A DNA stretch of 64,000 nucleotides from Fusibacter paucivorans (GCF_018390735.1 NZ_JAHBCL010000020.1:30295-94294), one strand, 5' to 3'; counted from the stretch's first letter, positions 45,910 to 55,747 are shown. The notes: generated from the sequence alone by a model not told the origin. Translations and numbers: made by a program.

Positions 45910-46938
45910 ATGAAAATTGGTTTTGATGCAATGGGTGGTGATCATGCACCTGTTGAAACCGTAAAAGGTGCCATCGAATCGCTCGATGACTTTGAAGGCG
46001 ATATTGTCCTCTATGGGGATGAACAAAAAATCGTATCGGAACTCGCAAAATATAAATTTAATACAGATCGTATTGAGGTTGTTCATACAACAGAGATTAT
46101 TACAAATGATGATAAACCGGTCAAAGCGATTAAAACGAAAAGTGATTCCAGTATGGTCGTTGGACTGAAAGCACTGAGAAAAGGTGATATTGATGCATTT
46201 GTTTCGGCAGGCAACACGGGGGCGCTCCTCGCTGGCGGTCTTTTTAAGGTCGGTCGAATCAAAGGGATTAATCGCCCGGCGCTTTGTACCATTTACCCGA
46301 CGATGGGCAAGGCATCTGTCCTCGTTGATGCCGGCGCAAATGCCGAGTGCAAACCGCGCAATCTCATTGAGTTTGCATATATGGGCAGTATTTATGCAGA
46401 ACGTGTGTTGAAGCTGACAAAACCGAGAGTGGCACTTGCCAATATTGGTGCCGAAGAGACAAAGGGAACGCAACTCTACATAGAGACGCATGCATTGCTT
46501 AAGGAAGCAGATTTAAATTTTGTCGGAAATGTAGAAGGCCGTGATATTCCTGCGGGGAAAGTCGATGTGATCGTAGCAGATGGTTTTACCGGCAACATTA
46601 TCCTCAAGTTGACAGAAGGTGTAGCGGGAACGCTGATTGACGGCATTAAGAACGCTATTGTCAGCAGTACAAAGGGCAAAATTGGCGGTGTACTGATTAA
46701 GAAAAATCTTAGTGTCTTTAAAAAACAAATTGATTATACAGAGTACGGCGGTGCGCCGCTGCTCGGTGTAAACGGGTTGGTGGTTAAAGCACATGGCTCC
46801 TCCAATGCCAAAGCTTTTCGCAATGCGATCAAGTATGCAAAGATTGGTGTTGAGACAGAACTCGTTGATGAAATTAAGATGAAAATAGCAAAACTCGCAC
46901 CTGTTATTGAAATAGAAGACGATAACAGTGCATCGTAA
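45910..46938 (+). CDS. plsX: phosphate acyltransferase PlsX
   Basis: 342 aa. IGFDAMGGDHAP, SAGNTGALLAGG, LVDAGANAECKP, VEGRDIPAG and VADGFTGNIILK are the family motifs. PlsX makes acyl phosphate from acyl-ACP, feeding PlsY; with FakA it joins the exogenous fatty acid path. GAGGTGAAGTG precedes ATG 45910 (a GTG at 45907 is too near). The usual downstream acpP and fab genes are absent, and a terminator follows. Confidence 0.95.
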   Translation: MKIGFDAMGGDHAPVETVKGAIESLDDFEGDIVLYGDEQKIVSELAKYKFNTDRIEVVHTTEIITNDDKPVKAIKTKSDSSMVVGLKALRKGDIDAFVSAGNTGALLAGGLFKVGRIKGINRPALCTIYPTMGKASVLVDAGANAECKPRNLIEFAYMGSIYAERVLKLTKPRVALANIGAEETKGTQLYIETHALLKEADLNFVGNVEGRDIPAGKVDVIVADGFTGNIILKLTEGVAGTLIDGIKNAIVSSTKGKIGGVLIKKNLSVFKKQIDYTEYGGAPLLGVNGLVVKAHGSSNAKAFRNAIKYAKIGVETELVDEIKMKIAKLAPVIEIEDDNSAS

Positions 46939-46979
46939 GTCCGATAACGATCTAAATCACATATGAATCACCATCATTT

Positions 46980-47013
46980 GCGCCCTTTGAGCAATCGCTT
47001 TGGGGCGTTTTCT
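46980..47013 (+). terminator. terminator after plsX
   Basis: CGCCC (46981-46985) pairs with GGGCG (47003-47007), with partly paired inner bases and TTTTCT after. Confidence 0.7.
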
Positions 47014-47227
47014 ATTAGCAAAAAAGCTTCTGTGGGAACGTAAAATTGGCATTGTAATTTGATGATCAAAATTATAAAATAGAAGTGTGTGTCATTTCGC
47101 AAGGTGAACACATCGAGCGACCGGGTGCTTTCGCGGAAGAAAAATACTTTCGTGTTATAATATGATATAAAGGTTATTTAAATGTATTATCACAGATAGT
47201 ATATTTAAATGTCCTTTCGAGAGAAAG
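47014..47227 (+). promoter_or_regulatory. rnc leader: extended -10 promoter, direct repeat and SD hairpin
   Basis: TGTTATAAT (47153-47161) is an extended -10 promoter. Two copies of TATTTAAATGT lie at 47175-47185 and 47202-47212. CCTTTC (47213-47218), the GNRA loop GAGA and GAAAGG (47223-47228) form a hairpin that takes in part of the rnc SD (AAAGGTGG). No acpP gene lies here. Confidence 0.6.
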
Positions 47228-47236
47228 GTGGTTACA

Positions 47237-47941
47237 ATGTCTCAATCATTGAGAGATTTTCAGGAGAAACTTGGGTATCAGTTTAACGATATCGATTATT
47301 TAAGACGGGCATTGACGCATTCATCATATGCCAACGAAAATAAAAAGGATAAAATTAAAAACAATGAGCGCCTTGAGTTCTTGGGTGATTCCGTATTGGG
47401 GCTGGTTGTCAGTGAGTATTTGTACAGCCATTTCCCAAATCTGGCCGAAGGTCAATTGACAAAGGTAAGGGCGCGCATTGTATGTGAATCATCACTAGGT
47501 GAAGCGGCTGTGAATTTGGGAATCGGCCATTACATGTTTTTTGGTCGCGGTGAAGAAATGACTGGTGGGCGTGAACGCACGAGCATTCTCTCCGATGCAT
47601 TTGAAGCATTAATTGCAGCCATGTACCTTGATGGCGATATTGATGTCGTTCGAAAATTTGTCTTAACGCATATGGACAGCATTATTATTGATGCGATTGA
47701 GGGAAAACTATTTATTGATTATAAGACGAGACTTCAAGAAGTGATTCAGATTAAAAAGGGCAATCGCATTAAATATGAAATTTTTAAAGAAGAAGGACCT
47801 GATCACTCCAAGGAGTTTTTTACGCATGTTAAATTAAATGATGATATTATCGGTGTCGGAAAAGGGCGCAGCAAGAAGGAATCGGAACAAGCTGCGGCAA
47901 AAGAAGGCCTTAAGTATCTTCAGGATGAGGCGAATAAATGA
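47237..47941 (+). CDS. rnc: ribonuclease III
   Basis: 234 aa. The nuclease signature NERLEFLGDSVLGL is present, along with the metal-site AFEALIAAMYLDGD. The C-terminal dsRNA-binding domain has DYKTRLQEVIQIK and GRSKKESEQAAAKEGL. It cuts double-stranded RNA in rRNA and mRNA processing. ATG 47237 follows AAAGGTGG. An earlier GTG at 47228 overlaps the site and is not used. The stop overlaps the radical SAM gene by 4 bases. Confidence 0.96.
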   Translation: MSQSLRDFQEKLGYQFNDIDYLRRALTHSSYANENKKDKIKNNERLEFLGDSVLGLVVSEYLYSHFPNLAEGQLTKVRARIVCESSLGEAAVNLGIGHYMFFGRGEEMTGGRERTSILSDAFEALIAAMYLDGDIDVVRKFVLTHMDSIIIDAIEGKLFIDYKTRLQEVIQIKKGNRIKYEIFKEEGPDHSKEFFTHVKLNDDIIGVGKGRSKKESEQAAAKEGLKYLQDEANK

Positions 47942-49032
47942 AGACGATGATGATCATTCCCGTATTTATAGCACATATGGGCTGCGGGAATGCTTGTGTT
48001 TTTTGCAATCAAAGACATATAAGCGGTCATTCTGAAGTGCCGACAGTCGAAGCGATTAAAAGACAAGTAGATGACTACATTGCCTCTGGATCCGCGGAAA
48101 CCGTTGGCATTGCATTTTACGGCGGCAGCTTTACGGGGCTGGACTGTATCCTGCAAGAACAGTATTTATCATTGGCTGCATCATATAAAAAAACGGGTGT
48201 TATCCAGCATATTCGGTTGTCAACGCGCCCTGATTATATTGATGAGCGCGTCCTAAAAAGGTTGGAAAATTATGATGTCGACCTTGTCGAGTTGGGTGTC
48301 CAGTCCTTTTCAGACGATGTTCTTGAGGCATCCCGTAGAGGACATAACACGGATGCCATTTATCGCGCCATTGATTTGTTGAAGCACCATGGTATTGATT
48401 TTGGCATTCAGCTGATGTTTGGATTACCGAATGATACCCGTGAGCGGTTCTTTTTTTCTGTAAGGGAAACCATTCGCCTCTCGCCGGAAACCGTTCGCAT
48501 CTATCCGACGCTGGTATTGAGAGATACCGCACTTGCAGATGATTACAAGCGCGAGCTTTATCAGCCGCCGGAACTGGAAACGGCAGTTGACACAGTTGCA
48601 ACAGCATATGCGATGCTGATGCGTTCAGGTGTTAATGTCATCCGTGTTGGATTACAGGCAACGGATCTTATTGACTTTAAGGGTGCCGTTATAGCAGGGC
48701 CTTATCATCCCGCTTTTAAATCGCTCGTCATGGATCGTCTTGTACTGCGCAGCTTTTTTCGCTTTGCCGAAAAAACGCGACGGGACGCGAGTGTAGGTGA
48801 TGAGGCTGAGGCGGTTGACAAGGTGTGGACGGTGACGATTCATCCGTCGCTGGTATCGCATATGCGAGGGCATAAACATCAGAACTTAAAGCGATTAACG
48901 CAGGCCTTCGGCGTCAAAACCATTATGATTAAAAGCGATCCAAACTGTGATAAAACGACACTGCATTTAGCAGATGACCATCTATTTGAAATATACCGAC
49001 TCTATGACGAAGAGGTGACAACTTGTATTTAA
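47938..49032 (+). CDS. Elp3-like radical SAM protein of the rnc-smc cluster
   Basis: 364 aa. CGNACVFC is the CxxxCxxC cluster motif at about residues 16-23. IAFYGGSFTGL, STRPDYIDERVLKRL, VELGVQSFSDDVL and GIQLMFGLPND match the Elp3/oxygen-independent coproporphyrinogen oxidase type of radical SAM core. No acetyltransferase domain is present. Proteins like this sit between rnc and smc in many Clostridia; the substrate is unknown, though a tRNA or RNA target is possible given Elp3. It overlaps rnc by 4 and smc by 10 bases. Confidence 0.88.
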   Translation: MKTMMIIPVFIAHMGCGNACVFCNQRHISGHSEVPTVEAIKRQVDDYIASGSAETVGIAFYGGSFTGLDCILQEQYLSLAASYKKTGVIQHIRLSTRPDYIDERVLKRLENYDVDLVELGVQSFSDDVLEASRRGHNTDAIYRAIDLLKHHGIDFGIQLMFGLPNDTRERFFFSVRETIRLSPETVRIYPTLVLRDTALADDYKRELYQPPELETAVDTVATAYAMLMRSGVNVIRVGLQATDLIDFKGAVIAGPYHPAFKSLVMDRLVLRSFFRFAEKTRRDASVGDEAEAVDKVWTVTIHPSLVSHMRGHKHQNLKRLTQAFGVKTIMIKSDPNCDKTTLHLADDHLFEIYRLYDEEVTTCI

Positions 49033-52000
49033 AGCGTATAGAATTAAGAGGTTTTAAATCTTTTGCAGATAAGACAATTGTTGAGTTTAAACAGGGTGTG
49101 ACGTGTATCGTTGGGCCAAACGGCAGTGGAAAGAGCAATATTACCGATGCTATTCGCTGGGTGCTGGGTGAGCAGCGCGTTAAAACACTTCGCGGCAGCA
49201 AAATGGAAGATGTCATTTTTGGCGGCACAAAGCACCGAAAACCGCTTGGCATGGCTGAAGTTAAATTGATTTTTGATAACCGCGAATCTTTCTTTCCGCT
49301 TGATTATGAAGAAGTGGAAATTGTAAGGCGCGTTTTTCGCTCCGGCGATAGTGAATACAGTGTCAATGGTATGGCGTGCCGTCTTAAGGATATTCGAGAG
49401 TTGTTAATGGATACGGGCATTGGTCGTGAAGGTTATTCCATTATCGGTCAAGGCAAGATCGATGAAATCTTAAGCGGCGGGCGTGACGAGCGCCGCCTGC
49501 TCTTTGAAGAGGCCGCCGGGATCTTAAAGTATAAAGTCAGAAAAGTTGAAGCTTCTAAAAAGCTGGCCAATACACATGATAATTTATCTCGAATTGAAGA
49601 TATCATCGTCGAGATTGAAGATCGTGTTGAGCCGCTGCGCTTGGAAAGTGAACGCGCAATGCGCTATCTGGATTTATCCGAGCAGCTCCGACAGATCGAA
49701 CTCTATGATTTTTCAAGGCGTTACACCACTTGTGAGAATGCACTGGTAGAAGTATTGAATGCACTTCAGACACAGCAGGATTCAAAAGAAGTTCAGGAAG
49801 CGGATTACGAGCAATTAAAGGCTGAATACGAATCAAACGACGAGCAGCTCTTTGCTATTAATCGGGATATTCGTCTTTTGGAAACACAGTACCACGAAAA
49901 AAATAATGAGCGCTCACAAACGAAGGGAGAACGCTCTTTAATAGAAGAGAAAATTCAAAACGTTGAAACAAATGTTAAGCGAATTCATGATGAAATTGCA
50001 GATATTGATGAACAGATCACACAGATTGATGAAAATGTTGCAGTGGTTGACCGGGAAGTTGATACAGAGACAGAAAAAATTAATACTGCGAAAGAAGCAC
50101 TTATTGATGATGAACGCGCTTTGGAACAGTGTTTAATGCAGATCAGTCGTATGAAACAAAATAACGAAACGGATTTGCAGACAATTTATCAAAAACTCAA
50201 TGAAATTGAAGTGATGAAACGTGAAGCTGAAAATTTAGAGCGTGCTAATGAAGACCTGTCACTAAAAATTGCGGAACTGAATATTCAAATTGAACAACAT
50301 GAAACTGCCTTTCAAAAAAATGAACAGGATGCGGCTGAAACAGCGTCTAAATTAAAAGCCATGGATACCATGCTTGATGAAGCTCAGGGAAAGCTGTCGG
50401 AAGCTATTAAGCTGGATGGTCATTTTGTCCATGAACGCGAAAAGATGTACAAGCAAATTGATAAGCTCTCAAAGCGTCTGAATGAATCTCAAACTGAACT
50501 TAAACTCTTAGAGACATTGGAAGCGGAGTATGACGGCTATGATAAAGGCGTAAAAGAGATTTTAACGAGTTTACCCGACCAGAGTGGTATTCACGGTATT
50601 GTAGCATCGGTCATCAATGTGCCAAAAACATATGAAACTGCTGTTGAAGTCGCATTAGGCAGGTCGATACAGCATATTGTCTGTGAAACAGATGGTGATG
50701 CGAAGACTGCGATTGAGTTTTTAAGAAAGAATCAGCTTGGTCGGGTTACCTTTTTACCGCTCAATCAACTGCGCGGCAATGGTCAGCAGAAAGAAGTCAT
50801 TAAAGAAGCAAAATCACATAAGGGGTTTATTGGCGTTGCTTCCGAACTCATTGATTTTCCTGAGCGCTATTCTGAACTCATCGATTATTTACTCGGTCGC
50901 ATTATGATTGTGGAAGACTTTGAAACTGCACGGCGGCTGATGCGGATCAAGAATATTAAATACAAGATTATTACATTATTGGGTGATGTTTTAATACCTG
51001 GGGGCACCATTACAGGTGGATCCTTTAAATCCAAAATGACCAACATCCTAGGCAGGCGAAGACGAATCGAAACGCTTGGTCTGATGATTGAAGAGGACAC
51101 AACTAAGTCAACATCGCTCTCGAATGACCTGAAGCAAATCGAATTTAGTCTTGCAGAGAATAAGGCGTTTATTCAACAGCAGCGAGAAGCGATTGACAAA
51201 ATGAGACTCGAGCGCGTCAGTATTGAACATTTAAGTGATCAGCATAAGCAGATGGCAGCACTAGCAGAAGAATCGGCTAAAAAGGCTGTGCGGAATGCGG
51301 CAATGCTTGCAGAAGAAATGGAAGATCAGAAGGCGCAAATTCGTATTAAACGCGAAGCGGTCGTTGTGAATCAAGCAATGGTTGATGCGCTGGAAGTCAA
51401 TGTAAAGGACTACAAGGACAACGTTGAAAGCTTCGAATCAGAAAGTCGAACGATAAACGATCAAATGACTTCGAAACGCATTGAGCTCGCATCCATGGAA
51501 CAGCAGCTTGCCTTTAAAGCGCGTGAGCGCAAGCGTCTATGTGATGACCTTGAAACGGTTTCGCTTAAGCGAAAAACGCGTGTAGAAATGCTCGACAGTG
51601 AAATCGCAAGAAAAGAAGATTTTTACCATCGCGTTGAAGATATTGACGCGCTGTTAAAAACACTAAGTGATGCCATAGAGGCTATTGTTGCTAAAAGCGA
51701 ATCGCTTCAAGCGTCAAAAGCATCGCTGTCAGAGAAGCTGAAAACATTGACGATGGCGCTATCTGAGGCATCGCGATCATTAGAAAGCATTAAGTCTTCC
51801 GCGCATCAACTCGATCTTAAGAAAGTGAAATTGGAAGTGGAGAAGGAGACCATTGTCTCTGATCTTTGGGAGCGCTATGAACTTTCAATTGGCGAAGTGC
51901 TTTCGACTGAGCCGGTAACCGGCAATATCAAGCAGTTGAAAAATGAACTCAAGCAGATTGGCAGCGTTAATGTCAATGCCATCAAAGAATATGAGACAGT

Positions 52001-52574
52001 TTCAGAGCGATACCGTTTCCTAAAGGAACAGGAAGACGACTTGCTTAAGGCGTCACAACAGCTTGAAAAAATTATTGCAGACCTTGAAAAGCAGATGATA
52101 GAGATTTTTACGGAACACTTTGTCGAAATTGGTGAAAAGTTCAAGGAAACATTTAAGATGCTCTTTCACGGCGGTGATGCTGCCATTTTATTGGCAGATG
52201 AAAGTGATATTCTCAATTCCGATATTGAAATTATTGCGCAGCCGCCAGGAAAGAAACTGCAAAGCCTCAACCTGCTGTCAGGCGGTGAAAAAGCTTTGAC
52301 GGCCATTGCGCTGCTCTTTGCCATATTGAAGACAAAACCAACGCCGTTTTGTATACTGGATGAGATTGAAGCGGCGCTTGATGATGTTAACGTCTATCGC
52401 TTTGCAGAGTTCATCAAGGATTATGCTGATAAATCGCAGTTTGTGGTCATTACACACCGAAAAGGTACCATGGAAGTAGCGGACACCCTCTTTGGTGTGA
52501 CCATGGAAGAATACGGTATCTCAAAAGTGTTGAGTGTTCGACTTGAAGATGTGGAAGATGCCTATTCAGCATAG
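49023..52574 (+). CDS. smc: chromosome segregation protein SMC
   Basis: 1183 aa. The N-terminal ATP head has LRGFKSFADKT and Walker A GPNGSGKSNI. Coiled coil is at about 165-500, the hinge at about 515-650 (GIVASVINVPKTYETAVEVA, GGTITGG), and a second coil at about 660-1020. The C-terminal head has LLSGGEKALTAIALLFA and Walker B FCILDEIEAALDD. It forms condensin with ScpA/B. It starts with TTG, with GAGGTGACA upstream, inside the previous gene. Confidence 0.97.
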   Translation: MYLKRIELRGFKSFADKTIVEFKQGVTCIVGPNGSGKSNITDAIRWVLGEQRVKTLRGSKMEDVIFGGTKHRKPLGMAEVKLIFDNRESFFPLDYEEVEIVRRVFRSGDSEYSVNGMACRLKDIRELLMDTGIGREGYSIIGQGKIDEILSGGRDERRLLFEEAAGILKYKVRKVEASKKLANTHDNLSRIEDIIVEIEDRVEPLRLESERAMRYLDLSEQLRQIELYDFSRRYTTCENALVEVLNALQTQQDSKEVQEADYEQLKAEYESNDEQLFAINRDIRLLETQYHEKNNERSQTKGERSLIEEKIQNVETNVKRIHDEIADIDEQITQIDENVAVVDREVDTETEKINTAKEALIDDERALEQCLMQISRMKQNNETDLQTIYQKLNEIEVMKREAENLERANEDLSLKIAELNIQIEQHETAFQKNEQDAAETASKLKAMDTMLDEAQGKLSEAIKLDGHFVHEREKMYKQIDKLSKRLNESQTELKLLETLEAEYDGYDKGVKEILTSLPDQSGIHGIVASVINVPKTYETAVEVALGRSIQHIVCETDGDAKTAIEFLRKNQLGRVTFLPLNQLRGNGQQKEVIKEAKSHKGFIGVASELIDFPERYSELIDYLLGRIMIVEDFETARRLMRIKNIKYKIITLLGDVLIPGGTITGGSFKSKMTNILGRRRRIETLGLMIEEDTTKSTSLSNDLKQIEFSLAENKAFIQQQREAIDKMRLERVSIEHLSDQHKQMAALAEESAKKAVRNAAMLAEEMEDQKAQIRIKREAVVVNQAMVDALEVNVKDYKDNVESFESESRTINDQMTSKRIELASMEQQLAFKARERKRLCDDLETVSLKRKTRVEMLDSEIARKEDFYHRVEDIDALLKTLSDAIEAIVAKSESLQASKASLSEKLKTLTMALSEASRSLESIKSSAHQLDLKKVKLEVEKETIVSDLWERYELSIGEVLSTEPVTGNIKQLKNELKQIGSVNVNAIKEYETVSERYRFLKEQEDDLLKASQQLEKIIADLEKQMIEIFTEHFVEIGEKFKETFKMLFHGGDAAILLADESDILNSDIEIIAQPPGKKLQSLNLLSGGEKALTAIALLFAILKTKPTPFCILDEIEAALDDVNVYRFAEFIKDYADKSQFVVITHRKGTMEVADTLFGVTMEEYGISKVLSVRLEDVEDAYSA

Positions 52575-52680
52575 GCTAGCGACAGGGATGAAAATACGAT
52601 CTTGCGAAAGAGCATCCCGTGATAGGATATCCCACTATAGGCTATTCTGCTGAGAGCACAAAGATAAGTGAAGTCACAGA

Positions 52681-52710
52681 TTGAATATCATGTCATGTAT
52701 TGAATATAAA
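52681..52710 (+). promoter_or_regulatory. candidate ftsY promoter
   Basis: TTGAAT (52681-52686), 18 bases, TATAAA (52705-52710), in the 157-bp smc-ftsY gap. GGGATG...CATCCC near 52592-52620 could form a stem but has no T run. Confidence 0.45.
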
Positions 52711-52731
52711 GTATGATGAAATGGAGGCAGT

Positions 52732-53661
52732 ATGGCATTATCATTTTTTTCTAAACTAAAAGAAGGCCTTGAAAAGACGCGAAAGGGAATTACTGATAAA
52801 ATTGATGATCTCTTTACGCGATATGGAGAAATTGATGACGATCTCTTTGAAGAGCTGGAAGAAATCCTCATTACAGCTGATGTCGGCATGCAGACGACGA
52901 TGAAACTGATCGACATGCTCAAAGAAGAATTACGCATTCGCAAGATCAAGGAAGTCAGTGCCGTCAAAGATGTATTTAAAGATGTTGTTGAAAAACTTCT
53001 TGTGGAGAATGGACATACAACGTTTGAAGTTGGCAATGAGCCAACGATTATTATGGTTATCGGCGTCAATGGCGTCGGCAAGACGACCTCTATCGGCAAG
53101 ATTGCCAATCTATTGAAAGCGCAAGGGAAAAGCGTTCTGATTGCAGCCGGTGATACATTTAGAGCGGCAGCGATTGACCAGTTAAAAGTATGGGGGGATC
53201 GCGTCGGTGTCAGTGTGATTCATCAATCGGAAGGATCTGATCCGGCTGCGGTTATCTTTGATGCCGTACAGTCTGCAAAGGCTAAAAATGCTGATGTGCT
53301 TATTTGTGATACGGCTGGAAGGCTGCACAATAAGGTCAACTTGATGAACGAACTCTCAAAAGTGTTCCGCGTTATCGACCGCGAGTATCCGGAGGCCAAA
53401 AAAGAAGTGTTGCTGGTACTCGATGCCACAACGGGACAAAATGCGGTTCAGCAAGCGAAAGTATTTAATGAAGCGGCAGAAATTTCAGGCATTGTATTGA
53501 CAAAACTGGACGGTACGGCTAAAGGCGGTGTTGTTTTGGCCATTAGTTCGGAACTTCAAATTCCAGTAAAACTCATTGGCGTTGGCGAAGGGGTTGATGA
53601 TTTGCAGCAGTTCAATCCGCATGATTTTGCAGAAGCGCTAATGGGAACGCGTAACGCATAG
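52732..53661 (+). CDS. ftsY: signal recognition particle receptor FtsY
   Basis: 309 aa. A short N-terminal region (no long acidic A domain), then the NG domain: VNGVGKTTSIGK (G1), DTFRAAAIDQLK, DTAGRLHNKVNL (G3), TKLDGTAKGG (G4) and GVGEGVDDLQQF. It docks SRP-ribosome complexes at the membrane. GGAGGCAG precedes the ATG. The order smc-ftsY-ylxM-ffh is standard. Confidence 0.96.
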   Translation: MALSFFSKLKEGLEKTRKGITDKIDDLFTRYGEIDDDLFEELEEILITADVGMQTTMKLIDMLKEELRIRKIKEVSAVKDVFKDVVEKLLVENGHTTFEVGNEPTIIMVIGVNGVGKTTSIGKIANLLKAQGKSVLIAAGDTFRAAAIDQLKVWGDRVGVSVIHQSEGSDPAAVIFDAVQSAKAKNADVLICDTAGRLHNKVNLMNELSKVFRVIDREYPEAKKEVLLVLDATTGQNAVQQAKVFNEAAEISGIVLTKLDGTAKGGVVLAISSELQIPVKLIGVGEGVDDLQQFNPHDFAEALMGTRNA

Positions 53662-53678
53662 ATGTAAAGTAAAAAGAC

Positions 53679-53707
53679 TTGACACACCGGATGATATGAT
53701 TTATAAT
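53679..53707 (+). promoter_or_regulatory. perfect consensus SigA promoter for ylxM-ffh
   Basis: TTGACA (53679-53684), 17 bases, TATAAT (53702-53707). The -10 ends 13 bases before the ylxM ATG. Confidence 0.85.
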
Positions 53708-53720
53708 TTGTGAGGTAGTC

Positions 53721-54071
53721 ATGATAGAGAAAAAATTAAGACTTGTCGATTTATTTGATTTTTATGGTAAAATGCTGACGGATAAGCAGTTTGAGATTAT
53801 GGATCTCTATTGCAACTGTGATCTGTCATTAGCCGAAATATCTGAAAATCTGTCGATTACGCGACAGGCAGTACACGATGCGATTAAGCGATCTGAGAAG
53901 ATTTTGGAACGCTATGAAAGTCAGCTCGGATTATATGAGCGATCGCAGAAACGTGAAACTGATTTTATGAAAATTATCCGGTTGATCAGAAACTATCAGA
54001 CATCTGAAGACATGACGCTTTTAGAACAGGCAATGCAGATTGCCGAAAAGCAAACCGGTCTTTCGGAATAG
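53721..54071 (+). CDS. ylxM: YlxM-family HTH protein, SRP-associated
   Basis: 116 aa. A sigma-like HTH covers about 20-62 (LTDKQFEIMDLYCNCDLSLA, ISENLSITRQAVHDAIKRSE). It belongs to UPF0122/YlxM, which in Firmicutes is encoded next to ffh and is thought to bind the SRP complex. GAGG is close upstream. It has its own consensus promoter. ffh follows after 23 bases. Confidence 0.92.
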   Translation: MIEKKLRLVDLFDFYGKMLTDKQFEIMDLYCNCDLSLAEISENLSITRQAVHDAIKRSEKILERYESQLGLYERSQKRETDFMKIIRLIRNYQTSEDMTLLEQAMQIAEKQTGLSE

Positions 54072-54094
54072 CGTGGAACGCATGGAGGGCAGCA

Positions 54095-55441
54095 TTGGTA
54101 TTTGAAAGTTTAGCCGAAAAACTACAAGGTGCGTTTAAAAATTTAAAAGGCAAAGGCAAACTGACAGAAAAAGACGTCAAGGATGCTATGCGTGAAGTGA
54201 AACTCGCATTGCTCGAAGCAGACGTGAACTTTAAAGTTGTCAAAGATTTCATTAAAAGTGTTACAGATAGAGCGGTCGGCGAAGAGGTTCTCCAGAGCTT
54301 GACGCCGGCACAACAAGTGATTAAAATTGTTAACGAAGAATTGACAGCGCTCATGGGAACGACTCAGAGCAAACTCAAATACGCCTCTCAGCCGCCGACG
54401 ATTATTATGATGGCGGGTTTGCAGGGGGCTGGTAAGACCACAACCTGCGGTAAGCTAGGCCAGTTATTGAAAAAAGACGGCAAGAAGCCGCTGCTCGTCG
54501 CCTGTGATGTTTACAGACCGGCGGCAATTAAACAGCTGCAAGTCGTTGGTGAAAAACTTGATATCCCCGTCTTTGAAATGGGCGATCAGGTGAGTCCTGT
54601 TGAAATTGCAAAAAAGGCATTAGAACATGCAGCATACTACACATACGATGTCGTTATCGTGGATACTGCCGGACGTCTGCATATTGATGAGAAACTGATG
54701 CAGGAGCTCATTGACGTGAAAGCGGCCATTGATCCGACTGAGATTTTGTTGGTACTCGATGCCATGACAGGACAGGATGCCGTTAATGTGGCAGAACATT
54801 TTAATGAGCAGCTTGAAGTGAATGGCGTCATATTAACAAAACTCGACGGCGATACGCGCGGCGGTGCGGCACTGTCGGTTAAAGCGGTTACGGGAAAGCC
54901 GATTAAATATGCTTGTGTCGGTGAAAAACTGACGGATATTGAGGCTTTCTATCCTGATCGAATGGCTTCGCGTATTCTCGGCATGGGTGATATGCTCTCG
55001 CTGATCGAAAAAGCACAGGAAAATTTCAGTGATGATAAAGCGAAAAAACTTGAAAAGAAATTCAAAACGCAGACATTTGATCTTGAAGATTTCTTGGAAC
55101 AGCTTGAACAGCTCCAAAAAATGGGACCAATCGGCGACCTGCTCGGCATGATCCCGGGCATGAATAAAGGCGCCATGAAAGATGTTCAGGTTGACGATAA
55201 GGATTTAAACCGAACCAAGGCCATTATTCAGTCAATGACGCTAAAAGAACGTCAGGAACCATCCATTATCAATGGCAGCAGACGCAAGCGTATTGCCAAT
55301 GGTTCAGGGGTTCATGTTTCAGAGGTCAACAGACTTTTAAAACAATTTGAACAGACAAAGAAAATGATGAAACAGTTTGGTCAAATGGAAAAACGTATGA
55401 AACGAGGCGGCGGCGGGTTTAAGCTTCCCTTCTTTCAATAA
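54095..55441 (+). CDS. ffh: signal recognition particle protein Ffh
   Basis: 448 aa. The NG domain has LQGAGKTTTCGKLG (G1), DVYRPAAIKQLQ, DTAGRLHIDEKLM (G3) and TKLDGDTRGGAALS (G4). The methionine-rich M domain runs from about 295 to the end (MGPIGDLLGMIPGMNKG, GSGVHVSEVNRLLKQFEQ), with a Gly-rich tail. It binds signal peptides and SRP RNA. TTG start; GGAGGG lies 5 bases upstream. Confidence 0.96.
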   Translation: MVFESLAEKLQGAFKNLKGKGKLTEKDVKDAMREVKLALLEADVNFKVVKDFIKSVTDRAVGEEVLQSLTPAQQVIKIVNEELTALMGTTQSKLKYASQPPTIIMMAGLQGAGKTTTCGKLGQLLKKDGKKPLLVACDVYRPAAIKQLQVVGEKLDIPVFEMGDQVSPVEIAKKALEHAAYYTYDVVIVDTAGRLHIDEKLMQELIDVKAAIDPTEILLVLDAMTGQDAVNVAEHFNEQLEVNGVILTKLDGDTRGGAALSVKAVTGKPIKYACVGEKLTDIEAFYPDRMASRILGMGDMLSLIEKAQENFSDDKAKKLEKKFKTQTFDLEDFLEQLEQLQKMGPIGDLLGMIPGMNKGAMKDVQVDDKDLNRTKAIIQSMTLKERQEPSIINGSRRKRIANGSGVHVSEVNRLLKQFEQTKKMMKQFGQMEKRMKRGGGGFKLPFFQ

Positions 55442-55495
55442 ATGAATAATCTAACTTAAATCATACAGTGATTTATGCAATGAGGAGGTGAAAAA

Positions 55496-55747
55496 ATGGC
55501 AGTTAAGATCAGATTAACGAGAATGGGCTCAAAGAAAAAACCTTTCTATAGAGTAGTCGTTGCAGATTCTAGATCACCAAGAGATGGTAAATTCATCGAT
55601 CAAATCGGTTACTTTAACCCAGTTGCAGAAGCAGATCAAGTGAAACTTGACACTGAAAAAGCACTTAAATGGTTAAATCAAGGTGCACAACCTACGGACA
55701 CTGTAAAAGCGCTTTTCAAGAAAAACGGAGTATACGACGCTAAGTAG
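55496..55747 (+). CDS. rpsP: 30S ribosomal protein S16
   Basis: 83 aa. [20 protein letters not shown] and [14 protein letters not shown] are the S16 hallmarks. GAGGAGGTG precedes the ATG. It starts the rpsP-khpA-rimM-trmD-rplS ribosome-related group. Confidence 0.98.
   Translation: MAVKIRLTRMGSKKKPFYRVVVADSRSPRDGKFIDQIGYFNPVAEADQVKLDTEKALKWLNQGAQPTDTVKALFKKNGVYDAK

Noticed and set aside
52646..52660. CTGAGA-like motif in the smc-ftsY gap
   Set aside because: The rest of a TPP riboswitch (CTGAGA followed by ACCTGATC) is absent.
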